Assembly: GCF_005080685.1 (NCBI RefSeq)
Contig: NZ_CP039371.1
Span: 2,480,001 to 2,544,000, forward strand
Direction: 5' to 3'
Length of the DNA: 64,000 nucleotides
From: Pseudomonas putida
GTDB lineage: Bacteria > Pseudomonadota > Gammaproteobacteria > Pseudomonadales > Pseudomonadaceae
Shown here piece by piece: positions 45,586 through 53,942 of this stretch. Every line of letters begins with the position of its first letter. Positions within the stretch are counted from its first letter, which is position 1. Under the pieces are notes generated by a model, which worked only from the letters and a program-made list of their open reading frames with translations, had not been told where the DNA came from and did no database searches. A program made the position numbers and the translations under genes.

Positions 45586-46545
45586 ATGATGAACAATAAA
45601 GAAACGGGCACCCCGCAGAAGGGCTATCGGCGCATTATCCCCTCCATGACCGCGCTGCTGCAGTTCGAGTCGGTGGCGCGCCTGAACAGCTTCACCCTGG
45701 CGGGCAAGGAGCTGGGGGTGTCCCAGGCTGCGGTCAGCAAGCAGATCAGGGTACTGGAAGATAACGTCGGGGTGCAGCTGTTCCAGCGCATGCACCGCAA
45801 CATCTACCTGACCGAGGCGGGCGAGACGCTGTTCGCCATCATTTCCGAGTCGTTGCAGAAAATCGCCAGCGGCTTCGACCAGATCATCCAGGGCAGCGAG
45901 AAAGAGGAAATCGTACTTGCCTCGACCGCGCCCGTGTCGCAGCTGCGCATCATGCCGCGCCTGAACAGGCTGGTGGAAGTGTTGCCGCATGCCCGGTTGC
46001 GCCTTGCCACGCAGATGTTCGTCGGTGACTTGCGCAGCCCGGATGCCGACATGGAAATCCGCTTCGGCAATGGCCGCTGGACCGAGGGCGAGTCCGTTCT
46101 GCTGTTCGAGGAAGAGGTGTTTCCGGTGTGTTCGCCCGCCTGGCTGGCGCGCAACCAGACCCCGCAAAGCCTGGAAGACCTGGCCAGTTCAGGACTGCTC
46201 GACTCCGATGCGACATCGGAGGGCTGGATTACCTGGGCGGGCTGGTTCAAGGAACTGGGCCTGACCCCGAGCAAGTTGAACATCAACTTGCGCTGCAGCC
46301 TCTATACCGACGTCATCCAGGCCGCGGTCAATGGTTTTGGCCTGGCCCTGGGCTGGGGGCGCATGGTCGATCATCTTATCGACAGTGGTGAGTTGGTTAA
46401 ACTCGAACCCTTCGTGGTTCGGCAGAAAGAGTCCTATTACCTGCTGGTGCGCAATGGCCAGGGTATTACGCCCAATGTATTGGCGATCGTTCAATGGTTG
46501 CAAAGCAAGGCGGCAACCAGTTCTCTGCCTATCCTCCGTGAATAA
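45586..46545 (+). CDS. LysR-family regulator of the quaternary-amine module
   Basis: A 319-residue LysR regulator. The HTH (RIIPSMTALLQFESVARLNSFTLAGKELGVSQAAVSKQI and VQLFQRMHRNIYLTEAG) is at about residues 15-75. The effector domain begins near ASTAPVSQLRIMPRL, and the group resembles GcvA/choline-betaine regulators. The start could be either of two adjacent ATGs (45586 or 45589). It lies between proVWX (divergent) and the Rieske demethylase (downstream, 108 bp). Similar palindromes flank it on both sides, supporting control of both units. Confidence 0.85.
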   Translation: MMNNKETGTPQKGYRRIIPSMTALLQFESVARLNSFTLAGKELGVSQAAVSKQIRVLEDNVGVQLFQRMHRNIYLTEAGETLFAIISESLQKIASGFDQIIQGSEKEEIVLASTAPVSQLRIMPRLNRLVEVLPHARLRLATQMFVGDLRSPDADMEIRFGNGRWTEGESVLLFEEEVFPVCSPAWLARNQTPQSLEDLASSGLLDSDATSEGWITWAGWFKELGLTPSKLNINLRCSLYTDVIQAAVNGFGLALGWGRMVDHLIDSGELVKLEPFVVRQKESYYLLVRNGQGITPNVLAIVQWLQSKAATSSLPILRE

Positions 46546-46556
46546 CTTGAGGTTAT
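46542..46556. promoter_or_regulatory. Putative LysR box before the Rieske demethylase gene
   Basis: ATAAC-TTGAG-GTTAT is a perfect 15-bp palindrome with T-N11-A geometry. It overlaps the stop codon of the regulator, about 98 bp before the demethylase ATG, and shares 13 bases with the site at 45423-45435. Confidence 0.5.
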
Positions 46557-46653
46557 GCAGGCGACAAAATTAATGCGTTGACTGAAAAAACAGGGTGCTC
46601 GAATAATCCTCCCGTTCCTGGCGAACTAAGAACAAGAGCCCGTGAGGATTTAA

Positions 46654-47910
46654 ATGAGTACTCTTCCTGTTAAAACGCATCGCGAATTGCTGGACGCGCG
46701 CAAGCCTGGTTTCGGTATGCCTGGCGAACTCTACAGTCGCCAGGACGTGTTCGAAAACGACCTCGATATTTTCTTCCACAAGCACTGGATCCTGGTGGCC
46801 GTGACGGCCGACATCGCCGAACCCGGCGACGTGTACACCGTCGACATCGGCAAGGCTTCGATCATCGTGGTGCGCGACGACGACGAGCAGGTCCGTGCCT
46901 ATCGCAACGTCTGCCGCCACCGCGGCGCTCGCCTGAAAGAGGCCGGCAAATCCACCGTCGGCATGCTGGTGTGCCCTTATCATCAGTGGACCTACGATCT
47001 GGACGGCAGCCTCAAGCACGCCAAGCACATGGGCAAGGACTTCAAGCCCGAGTGCCGTAGCCTGATCCCGGTGCATTGCGTGGTTGTCGGTACCCATGTG
47101 CTGGTATGCCTGAGCGAGGAGGCGCCGGAGGATATCCAGGTGCTGGCCGAGGTCATGGGTCCACGTTTCGCACCGTTCGACCTGACCAACACCCGCATTG
47201 CCCATGAACTCGACTACATCGAGAACGGCAACTGGAAGTTGGTGATGGAAAACAACCGTGAGTGCTATCACTGCGAAGGTACCCACCCGGAACTGATCGT
47301 GTCCTACCAGTCCGAAGACCTCGGCGTCAGCCTCGAGGAAATGAGTGAGGAGCAGCGCGCCTCTTACGACGCCTACCAGGTGCGCAAGGCCGGGATCGAA
47401 GCCGACTGGGAGAGCGACGGCTTGCTGTATGCCACCGTCGAGCACCTGGCCGACGATGCGCCCACGCAGTTTCGCACGCAACGCATGATCATTGCCGGCA
47501 GCGGCGAGTCGCAGACCCTGGACACCAAGGTGGCCTGCAGCCGCCTGCTGGGCAACCTGACCCGTCGCGACCTGGGCGATACGCACCTGTGGGGCAACAA
47601 CGCCTGGACCCACGTGATGAGCGACCACGCGATGATCAGCTGGATTCTGCCCCTGTCGCCAGACCGAACCTTGGTGCGGACCAAGTGGCTGGTGCACAAG
47701 GATGCCGTCGAGGGTGTGGACTATGACCTGCAGCGTCTGACCGAAGTGTGGGTCGCTACCACCCAGCAGGATGCCAACCTGGTCGCCATCACGCACAGCG
47801 GCACCCAGGACCCAGGCTTCGAACCAGGGCCCTATTCACAGTTCACCGAGCCGTACGTGGACCAGTTCGCCCGCTGGTATTCCACCCGCCTCGCAGCACA
47901 TGGGATCTGA
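46654..47910 (+). CDS. Rieske non-heme iron oxygenase, quaternary-amine N-demethylase type (GbcA/Stc2-like)
   Basis: A 418-residue ring-hydroxylating-type oxygenase alpha subunit. The Rieske ligands are C87, H89, C107 and H110 (CRHRG ... CPYHQW). The mononuclear iron site is in ENNRECYHCEGTHPEL with H206 and H211, and the C-terminal Asp ligand is expected near ATTQQDANLV. In this subgroup the enzyme demethylates glycine betaine or stachydrine (proline betaine). It is followed at 5 bp by its reductase and then by a BCCT importer, with a ProXWV importer on the other side. The choice between glycine betaine, stachydrine and carnitine-type substrates cannot be made from motifs alone. Confidence 0.85.
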   Translation: MSTLPVKTHRELLDARKPGFGMPGELYSRQDVFENDLDIFFHKHWILVAVTADIAEPGDVYTVDIGKASIIVVRDDDEQVRAYRNVCRHRGARLKEAGKSTVGMLVCPYHQWTYDLDGSLKHAKHMGKDFKPECRSLIPVHCVVVGTHVLVCLSEEAPEDIQVLAEVMGPRFAPFDLTNTRIAHELDYIENGNWKLVMENNRECYHCEGTHPELIVSYQSEDLGVSLEEMSEEQRASYDAYQVRKAGIEADWESDGLLYATVEHLADDAPTQFRTQRMIIAGSGESQTLDTKVACSRLLGNLTRRDLGDTHLWGNNAWTHVMSDHAMISWILPLSPDRTLVRTKWLVHKDAVEGVDYDLQRLTEVWVATTQQDANLVAITHSGTQDPGFEPGPYSQFTEPYVDQFARWYSTRLAAHGI

Positions 47911-47915
47911 CGGTG

Positions 47916-49046
47916 ATGGGTATGCTCGAGAACATTGCCAGCCTGCGGGCTGATCAGCGGTTTGCCGACACCGACCATTGGGCAAGTTTCGGCGTCCAGT
48001 GGGCCAGTGGTGAAAGCAAGCGCATCGAATGCCTGAACGTGGTGGAAGAAACCCACGATGTGAAGACCTTCGTCTTCCAGTGCCCCGATTACCCCGCGCT
48101 GGCCTACGAGCCGGGGCAGTTCCTGACCGTGTCGCCGGTCATCGACGGGCAGAGCGTGTCGCGCTGCTACACCTTGTCGTCGACGCCGACCCGGCCATTC
48201 ACCTTTTCCATCACGGTGAAGCGGGTGCCCGGTGGCACGGTGTCCAACTGGCTGCACGACAACCTCAGGGCAGGTAGTGCGCTGGCAGCCTCGGGGCCGG
48301 CGGGTATCTTCACCCCCGTCGCCGCAGCGGCGAAGAAGCTGCTGTACCTCTCGGCAGGCTCCGGCGTCACCCCGCTGATGGCCATGACCCGCGCCGCCGC
48401 CGACCTGCACGCTGATCTGGATATCGTCTTCGTCCACAGTGCGCGTACGCCCAAGGACATCATCTTCCGTGAAGAGCTGGCTCGACTAGAGCGGGCGCTG
48501 CCCAACCTGCGCACGTTGTTCTTCTGCGAAGGGCTGGGCGACGAGCCGGATTGGCAAGGCCCGCTTGGGCGCTTGTCGGCCGATGAGCTGCAGCGTCGGA
48601 TCCCCGATTTCAGGGAGCGCGAGGTATTCACCTGCGGGCCGAAAGGCTACATGGATGCGACCAAGGCGTTGCTGGGCAACAACGGTTTCGATCTGGGCCG
48701 CTATCACCAGGAAAGCTTCGACATCAATGCCGAGGAAGTACTCGAAGCGATGGCCGAGCCGACGCCGGCCGGGCAGGCACAGGACACCTTCACCGTGCGC
48801 CTGGCCAGGTCCGGCAAGGTGTTCAGCATGACGGCTGATCAGACCGTGTTATCGGCCGCCAAGAAGGCCGGCGCAGTGGTGCCGTCCTCGTGCAGCCAAG
48901 GCGTGTGCGGTACCTGCAAGACCGCTGTGCTGGAGGGCACCGTCGAGATGAAACACAACGGCGGCATCCGCCAGCGCGAGATCGACAAGGGGCTGCGGCT
49001 GTTGTGCTGCAGTCGGCCCACCTCGGACCTGGTGGTCGATCTCTGA
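47916..49046 (+). CDS. Ferredoxin-flavin reductase of the Rieske demethylase (GbcB-like)
   Basis: A 376-residue reductase. The flavin domain has SRCYTLSSTP, and the NAD domain has SAGSGVTPLMAM and CGPKGYM. A C-terminal 2Fe-2S ferredoxin has ligands in CSQGVCGTCK and a fourth Cys in RLLCCSRP. It transfers electrons from NADH to the Rieske subunit. The frame is open upstream. GTG at 47913, ATG at 47916 and ATG at 47922 are all possible starts, and 47916 is chosen. It is clearly in one operon with the oxygenase. Confidence 0.88.
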   Translation: MGMLENIASLRADQRFADTDHWASFGVQWASGESKRIECLNVVEETHDVKTFVFQCPDYPALAYEPGQFLTVSPVIDGQSVSRCYTLSSTPTRPFTFSITVKRVPGGTVSNWLHDNLRAGSALAASGPAGIFTPVAAAAKKLLYLSAGSGVTPLMAMTRAAADLHADLDIVFVHSARTPKDIIFREELARLERALPNLRTLFFCEGLGDEPDWQGPLGRLSADELQRRIPDFREREVFTCGPKGYMDATKALLGNNGFDLGRYHQESFDINAEEVLEAMAEPTPAGQAQDTFTVRLARSGKVFSMTADQTVLSAAKKAGAVVPSSCSQGVCGTCKTAVLEGTVEMKHNGGIRQREIDKGLRLLCCSRPTSDLVVDL

Positions 49047-49117
49047 CACCTGACAGCGTCCGGCCCCAAGGCGCTCGGGCGCTTCCCGATCCCTCTGGAA
49101 CGGAGCTTGCGATGTGT

Positions 49118-49138
49118 CGCCAGGCATGTGCCCTGGCG
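49118..49138 (+). terminator. Hairpin between reductase and BCCT genes
   Basis: CGCCAGG and CCTGGCG form a 7-bp stem about 70 bp after the reductase stop, and a second potential stem with a CCCTTTTTTG tract follows near 49165. It may partially separate the BCCT gene from the demethylase genes. Confidence 0.35.
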
Positions 49139-49227
49139 TTTGGCTGGTGCACGGCTTGTGCCAGGTGCCGCCCTTTTTTGTTTGTGTCCCTATCAGCGAA
49201 TACGCCGAGCTGGATCTCCAGCCTTTC

Positions 49228-49238
49228 AAGAATAAGAA
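49228..49238 (+). promoter_or_regulatory. Hfq/Crc-type motif before the BCCT gene
   Basis: AAGAATAAGAA fits AAnAAnAAnAA and overlaps the SD (AAGAAGG) of the transporter gene. This suggests translational control by Hfq/Crc. Confidence 0.35.
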
Positions 49239-49249
49239 GGATATAGCCG

Positions 49250-50878
49250 ATGCGTGCAAAACAGGGCCTGCTCAAGGGCCTCAACCCAACCGTGACCTTG
49301 TGGTCGCTTGCCATCGTCGTGGCCTTCGTCATCTTCTGCGCCTCCTATGGCAACGACGCGACAGGCGTGTTCAAGACCGCCTCGGACGCCATCCTCGACA
49401 ATTTCAAATGGTTCTATATCTCCCTGGTCAGCGGGGTATTGGTGGTGCTGGTGGTCATCGGCACCAGCCGTTATGGCAGCTTGCGCCTGGGCCGCCCCGA
49501 TGAAAAACCAGAATTCAGTTTCGCCGCCTGGATCGCCATGTTGTTCAGCGCCGGCATGGGCGTCGGCTTGATCTTCTGGTCGATGGCCGAACCCGTACTG
49601 CACTACGCGAGCAACCCGTTCACCCCGGGGCTCACCGATGAAGCCGCCTCCATGGCGATGCGCATCACCTTGCTGCATTGGGGCCTGCACCCGTGGTCGA
49701 TCTTCACCATCATTGGCCTGGGGCTGGCGTACTTCGCCTACCGCGAGGGGCTGCCGTTGGCATTGCGGTCGATTCTCTACCCACTGATCGGCAACCGGAT
49801 CTACGGCCCGATCGGCCACACCGTCGACATCGTTGGTACGGTCGTGACTGCCTTCGGCGTGTCGCAGGCACTGGGCATGGGTGTCGAGCAGATCAACATG
49901 GGCCTGCACCAGGTGTTCGGTTTCCCGGTCAGCCTGGGCTTCAAGCTCGCGATCATCGCCGTGGTCACCGTCGTCGCCTCGATCTCGCTGTTGCTCGGAG
50001 TGTCGAAGGGCATGAAACGCATGTGCACGCTGAACATGTGGTTGTCCCTGGGCTTGATGACCGTGGTGCTGGCGCTCGGCCCAAGCCACTACATCATGAA
50101 CCTGCTGTTCGAATCGACCGGCGACTACCTGCAGAACATCGTCGGCATGAGCTTCTGGACCGATGCCCAGGCCGACAGCGGCTGGCAGAAGAGCTGGACC
50201 GCGTTCTACTGGCCGTGGTGGATGACCTGGGGCCCGTTCGTGGGGCTGTTCATTGCCAAGATCTCTCGCGGGCGTACGGTGCGCGAGCTGATCTTCGGCG
50301 CGCTGCTGGTGCCGACCCTGGTGACCATCATCTGGATGTCGGTGTTCGGTGGCACCGCGCTGAAGGATGAGCAACAGGCGCGCAAGGCCTACGCCAGTCT
50401 GCCGGTGGCCGAACAGGCGGCAGCGGGACCATTCACCGGAGGCCCGGTACTGGAGGCGACCCGACGCGAGACCACCACGGCCATGTTCACCTTCCTGGCT
50501 CGCCTGGATGGCCCGACGGTTGGCGGTATTCTCAGCCTGGCGATCTGCCTGCTGCTGGCGGTGCACTTCGTGACCGCAGCGGATGCCGGCACGCAGGTCA
50601 TCTCGACCTTGAACTCATCCGGCGCGATCGACCCGCCGAAATGGAACAGGCTGTTGTGGTGCATTCTGGAAGGGGCGATTGCCGCGAGCCTGATCATCGC
50701 AGGCGGGCTGCTGGCCATTCAGATGGCGAGCATCGTGGTCGGGCTTCCCATCGCCATCTACATGCTGATCACCGCCTACAGCCTGACCCGCAGCCTGTTC
50801 TCCAACGCTGACCTGGTGCCGGCGCCCGCACCGCTCGAGGTCAGGGACCAGGCCTTCATGGAGCGGGTAGGGCAGTAG
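49250..50878 (+). CDS. BCCT-family quaternary ammonium transporter
   Basis: A 542-residue transporter of the betaine/carnitine/choline family with 12 helices. The family motif GMGVGLIFWSMAEPVLHY and the aromatic signature SWTAFYWPWWMTWGPFVGLFIAKISRGRTVRELI are intact. It imports a trimethylammonium or related compound with Na+ or H+. No long osmosensing C-terminal tail is present (it ends FMERVGQ), so a catabolic rather than osmoprotective role is likely. Its 3' end overlaps the converging isochorismatase-type gene by 23 bp. Confidence 0.92.
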   Translation: MRAKQGLLKGLNPTVTLWSLAIVVAFVIFCASYGNDATGVFKTASDAILDNFKWFYISLVSGVLVVLVVIGTSRYGSLRLGRPDEKPEFSFAAWIAMLFSAGMGVGLIFWSMAEPVLHYASNPFTPGLTDEAASMAMRITLLHWGLHPWSIFTIIGLGLAYFAYREGLPLALRSILYPLIGNRIYGPIGHTVDIVGTVVTAFGVSQALGMGVEQINMGLHQVFGFPVSLGFKLAIIAVVTVVASISLLLGVSKGMKRMCTLNMWLSLGLMTVVLALGPSHYIMNLLFESTGDYLQNIVGMSFWTDAQADSGWQKSWTAFYWPWWMTWGPFVGLFIAKISRGRTVRELIFGALLVPTLVTIIWMSVFGGTALKDEQQARKAYASLPVAEQAAAGPFTGGPVLEATRRETTTAMFTFLARLDGPTVGGILSLAICLLLAVHFVTAADAGTQVISTLNSSGAIDPPKWNRLLWCILEGAIAASLIIAGGLLAIQMASIVVGLPIAIYMLITAYSLTRSLFSNADLVPAPAPLEVRDQAFMERVGQ

Positions 50879-51347
50879 ATCCTGCAATCACTTCGGCTGC
50901 GGTAGTCACCTGGCCGAAGTGATGCTTCCACAGGTCAATCCCCAGCTTGCCAGACCGGTCGAGCGACGAACCCATCGTCAGGTCGGTCACCAGGGTCGGA
51001 TTCAGCCCTGCGTCGAACAGCGCGAACCCGGCCGCGAGCACGCAGGTTTCGGTCTGGATGCCGCACACCAGCACCCGCTCGACGTCCAGTTGCCTGATGT
51101 AAGCGAGGGGCTCGGCGGTTTGGCCGTAGCCATGCTTGACGAACACCTGATCCACCTCGACCAGACACTCGTCTTCGCGCGCCGGATGCCAGCCGAGTTG
51201 TCGCTCGAAGGGCGTTACCTGTTCATCGTGCAGCTCTACCGATGCGATCGACGGAATGCTGGCCGACAGCACGCGGATGCCATCCACCAGCCATTCGGGT
51301 GGGCTGAAGGTGGACTGGACATCGACGATGAGCAGGACCTGGCGCAT
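50856..51347 (-). CDS. Isochorismatase-family cysteine hydrolase
   Basis: A 163-residue hydrolase, slightly short for the family (180-210). The catalytic triad is D9 (IVDVQ), K71 (VFVKHGYG) and C102 (GIQTETCVLAAG) with the usual cis-peptide region. Members hydrolyse amides, for example nicotinamide or N-carbamoyl compounds. It converges on the BCCT gene with a 23-bp overlap, so it need not belong to the same pathway. The region behind its start is the long inverted repeat. Confidence 0.8.
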   Translation of the reverse strand: MRQVLLIVDVQSTFSPPEWLVDGIRVLSASIPSIASVELHDEQVTPFERQLGWHPAREDECLVEVDQVFVKHGYGQTAEPLAYIRQLDVERVLVCGIQTETCVLAAGFALFDAGLNPTLVTDLTMGSSLDRSGKLGIDLWKHHFGQVTTAAEVIAGSTALPAP

Positions 51348-51460
51348 GGGGGACTCCAGAGGGGTTCGAGGGCGGCGGAGTATAACGGGTTAGGTGGGTT
51401 GGGCGGGGGATTGTGCGGCGGCGGACGGGTGCATGTCTTGGTTGTTGTGGTGGGGCAGAA

Positions 51461-51681
51461 ATCGAGCGCCGCCCGCGCGGCGCATCGCGACGCAAGGCCG
51501 CTCCCACATTTGTTGCAACGTGCCACTGTCTGTCAGGCCATGGTTGTTCGCCTTTGGGGGCAACACAGATCTCGCCCCCGGTCCCACCAGGCTGGCAACC
51601 ATGGTCTATCAGACATAATTGGCCCGAAACAGATGTGGGAGCGGCCTTGCGTCGCGATGCGCCGCGCGGGCGGCGCTCGAT
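51461..51681. repeat. 221-bp element with perfect 49-bp terminal inverted repeats
   Basis: Positions 51461-51509 and 51633-51681 are exact reverse complements over 49 bp (outer end ATCGAGCGCCGCCCGCGCGG). The 123-bp centre has further partial complementarity (TGTCTGTCAGGCCATGGTTG near 51528 against CAACCATGGTCTATCAGACA near 51596). The whole could fold into a long cruciform. GTGGGAGCGGCCTTGCGTCGCG inside the arms is REP-like. The flanks to 51348 and 51711 show no gene. It may be a MITE-like or REP-derived unit without coding capacity. Confidence 0.85.
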
Positions 51682-51711
51682 CTCCCATACACCACAACTC
51701 TGTAGCCAAAC

Positions 51712-52485
51712 CTACCCGGGATACCGCGTCTGCAACACCACCGCAAGCGCATCCGGCCGCCAGAACTCCTGGTCGAATTCAACCGGCTGTCCCCGCTCGC
51801 CAAAGCTCAGTCGCTCCACATAGAAACTGCTCGACCCGGGCGAAACCTGCAGCGCATCAGCCTGGAAATCGTTCATCGTCTCGGAGTGCATGCACAACTC
51901 GCTGCGCGACTGTATCCGGCCAAAGCGTTCGCGCAACAGGGTGGTCAGCGAGGTATTGAGGTCGGCATCAAGCAACTGTGGGCACCAGTCGCACACCAGC
52001 ACATTGCATTCGAGCAGTACCGGGCGCTGGTCGACCCAGCGCCGCCGCTGCAGATGGAACACCGGCTCCTCCGGGTGTTCCAGGCCCATGCGCTTGGCCA
52101 GCCAGGCGCCTGCCGGGCGGCGTTCGGCATGCAGGCACTCGGTGCGAGGCGTACGCCCCTGGTTGGCGACGTACTCCATGAAACCGACGATGCCGGTCGG
52201 GTCGTAGCGGATGCGTGGCGGGCTGACGTACCAACCGCGGCGGTCCTGGCGATAGATGAGACCGTCGGTTTCCAATAGCTGCAAGGCCTGGCGTAGGGTC
52301 ACGCGGGTACAGCCGAAACGTTCGGCCAGCTCGCGCTCTGCGGGCAACTTGCTGTCGGCGGGCAGGCAGCCCTGGGCCAGGTCGGCGACCAACTGATCTC
52401 GGATACGCAGATAGTGCGCCTGGCTCGCCCGCCAACTGACCTGCGGTTGCGACTCGCTGACGAACGCGGTGCGGAACGGGCTCAT
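51712..52485 (-). CDS. GntR-family regulator, HutC subfamily (UTRA domain)
   Basis: A 257-residue regulator. The winged HTH (about residues 25-90) reads LPAERELAERFGCTRVTLRQALQLLETDGLIYRQDRRGWYVSPPR. A UTRA ligand-binding domain follows from about 110 and ends VEFDQEFWRPDALAVV. It is the last gene of the vitamin-type locus, and its start overlaps the pnuC-like stop as ATGA. HutC-type proteins bind palindromes with GT/AC half-sites, and such a site (TGGTATATACCA) lies at the head of the locus at 59233. The ligand is probably the imported compound or its phosphate. Confidence 0.88.
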   Translation of the reverse strand: MSPFRTAFVSESQPQVSWRASQAHYLRIRDQLVADLAQGCLPADSKLPAERELAERFGCTRVTLRQALQLLETDGLIYRQDRRGWYVSPPRIRYDPTGIVGFMEYVANQGRTPRTECLHAERRPAGAWLAKRMGLEHPEEPVFHLQRRRWVDQRPVLLECNVLVCDWCPQLLDADLNTSLTTLLRERFGRIQSRSELCMHSETMNDFQADALQVSPGSSSFYVERLSFGERGQPVEFDQEFWRPDALAVVLQTRYPG

Positions 52486-53078
52486 GGCAACACCTCGGCG
52501 CCTTGCGGGCGGACGCTTTGCCGGGCCTGCAACTCGCGCTGCCAGGCCAGCAGGCCGTATGCAGCCAGTACCACGAAGCCGGCATACAGGGCCGCGGTCA
52601 GGTTCAGCCCCTTGAACAAAAACAGCCCGACGTAGGCGCTGTCGAGCACGATCCACAAGCCCCAGCTGGCCACGTACTTGCGCGCCGCCCAAAAGCTCGC
52701 GACCAGGCTCAGGGCACTGAGCAGCGCGTCGAGCCAGGGCGCCGAGGCATCGGTATAGCGCTGCATAACGGCGCCCAGCAGCACTGCACCGGCCAGCCCC
52801 AGGGCGAGGCTGACAACGGCCTCGCGCCTGGGCAGGCGCTGCACATGGACCTTGCCGGCCTCGCTGGCGCCCTGGCTCCAGCGCCACCAGCCATAGCCCT
52901 GCAGCACGGCGAACACCAGTTGCAGGAGCATGTCGCAGTACAGCTTCACCTCGAAGAAGATCCACGCATACAACAGCACGGCGATCACGCTCACTGGCCA
53001 GCACCAGCGGATGCGCTGGGTGGTGAGCCAGACGCCGAGCGCATTGAACAGCACGGCGACGATTTCCAACGATGACAT
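52482..53078 (-). CDS. PnuC-family vitamin transporter
   Basis: A 198-residue membrane protein with seven predicted helices. The family's Trp-rich elements are visible: RIRWCWPVSVIAVLLYAWIFF, GYGWWRWSQG and SWGLWIVLDSAYVGLFLFKGLNLTAALY. PnuC proteins move unphosphorylated vitamins by facilitated diffusion: nicotinamide riboside (PnuC), thiamine (PnuT) or riboflavin (PnuX). A cytoplasmic kinase drives net uptake, and a kinase-fold gene lies in the same locus. It follows the e(P4)-type phosphatase gene by 21 bp. I cannot tell which vitamin is carried. Confidence 0.85.
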   Translation of the reverse strand: MSSLEIVAVLFNALGVWLTTQRIRWCWPVSVIAVLLYAWIFFEVKLYCDMLLQLVFAVLQGYGWWRWSQGASEAGKVHVQRLPRREAVVSLALGLAGAVLLGAVMQRYTDASAPWLDALLSALSLVASFWAARKYVASWGLWIVLDSAYVGLFLFKGLNLTAALYAGFVVLAAYGLLAWQRELQARQSVRPQGAEVLP

Positions 53079-53099
53079 GGGCGCCTCCTCGGGCAGGTA

Positions 53100-53933
53100 T
53101 CAGTATTGGGGCTTGAGGGCCTTGTGCTTGAAGGCGCGCTTCTGCGGCTCCGACAATCCGTCGCGGCCTTGGTAAGGCGCGCTGTACCAACTGCCGTAGG
53201 TGGGGTTGGGCAGCAGGAACCAGCGTTCGCCCAGCCACGGCAGATACGGCGCCGCCGCTTGCAGTTGGGCCTGCTGGCTGCCGCGGGTGGCCATGAAGTC
53301 GCCGAAGCTGTCGCCCACCTGCATCAGCACGCGGGCCTGGGTACCGACCCAGTGGCGGCGGCAGGTCTTGTCCGAGCCGCTGGCCTGGCAAGCGCCGACC
53401 GGGGTGCCAGCGGTGAGGATCTGCGCGCGGCTGGCGATGGGGAATCCGGCACGACGCAGGTTTTCCAAGGTGGCCTGTTCCTGGCCTGCTTCACGGTTGG
53501 TCAGGTAGTACGGCGTGACACCACGCCGGGCAACGGCCTGCATGAAAGCCACCGCACCCGGCAAGGCAGGGGCCTGGGCGTGGTCGACCCAGCGGTACCA
53601 GGCAGCGTAGTCGTAGGGGCGGTCGGCAAGGATCGCCCGGGCATTGAGCGGCACGTTGTCCAGCAAGGTCTCGTCGATGTCGACGATCACTGCCGGTGGC
53701 AAGCCTTGCAGGTCACGCGGCGGTTGCGCCAGCGCGTCCCAGCCGGGATCGGCCAATGCCTGCTCCAGTTGCCGCGTGGCGCTGGCGAACACCTGCAGGA
53801 ACAGCGCATCGTGCTCCACCGAGGTCTGGGTCCAGAGCACGGCATCGAGCTGGTCATTGGCAGCCGGTTGCACCTGGCAGCCGGCAAGCAAGGCAGCCGA
53901 CAGGGTGACGACCAGGGAAGCGGATCGGGTCAT
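53100..53933 (-). CDS. Lipoprotein acid phosphatase, class C / e(P4) 5'-nucleotidase type
   Basis: A 277-residue HAD phosphatase anchored as a lipoprotein (lipobox LLAGC, C19). The catalytic D85-x-D87 is in VDIDETLLDN. The family N-terminal motif LWTQTSVEHDALF and the later PYYLTNREAGQE and GDSFGDF blocks are present. In Haemophilus the e(P4) lipoprotein dephosphorylates NMN to nicotinamide riboside for PnuC uptake; relatives act on other phosphomonoesters. Position between the TonB receptor (9 bp) and the PnuC-type permease (21 bp) fits a periplasmic dephosphorylation step before transport. Confidence 0.9.
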   Translation of the reverse strand: MTRSASLVVTLSAALLAGCQVQPAANDQLDAVLWTQTSVEHDALFLQVFASATRQLEQALADPGWDALAQPPRDLQGLPPAVIVDIDETLLDNVPLNARAILADRPYDYAAWYRWVDHAQAPALPGAVAFMQAVARRGVTPYYLTNREAGQEQATLENLRRAGFPIASRAQILTAGTPVGACQASGSDKTCRRHWVGTQARVLMQVGDSFGDFMATRGSQQAQLQAAAPYLPWLGERWFLLPNPTYGSWYSAPYQGRDGLSEPQKRAFKHKALKPQY

Positions 53934-53942
53934 GGCGATACC

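Noticed and set aside
49112..49246. 45-codon Cys-rich small frame between the reductase and BCCT genes
   Set aside because: It has only a weak SD and overlaps a hairpin, and its sequence resembles no known leader. It ends 3 bp before the BCCT start, so a leader peptide is conceivable but unsupported.
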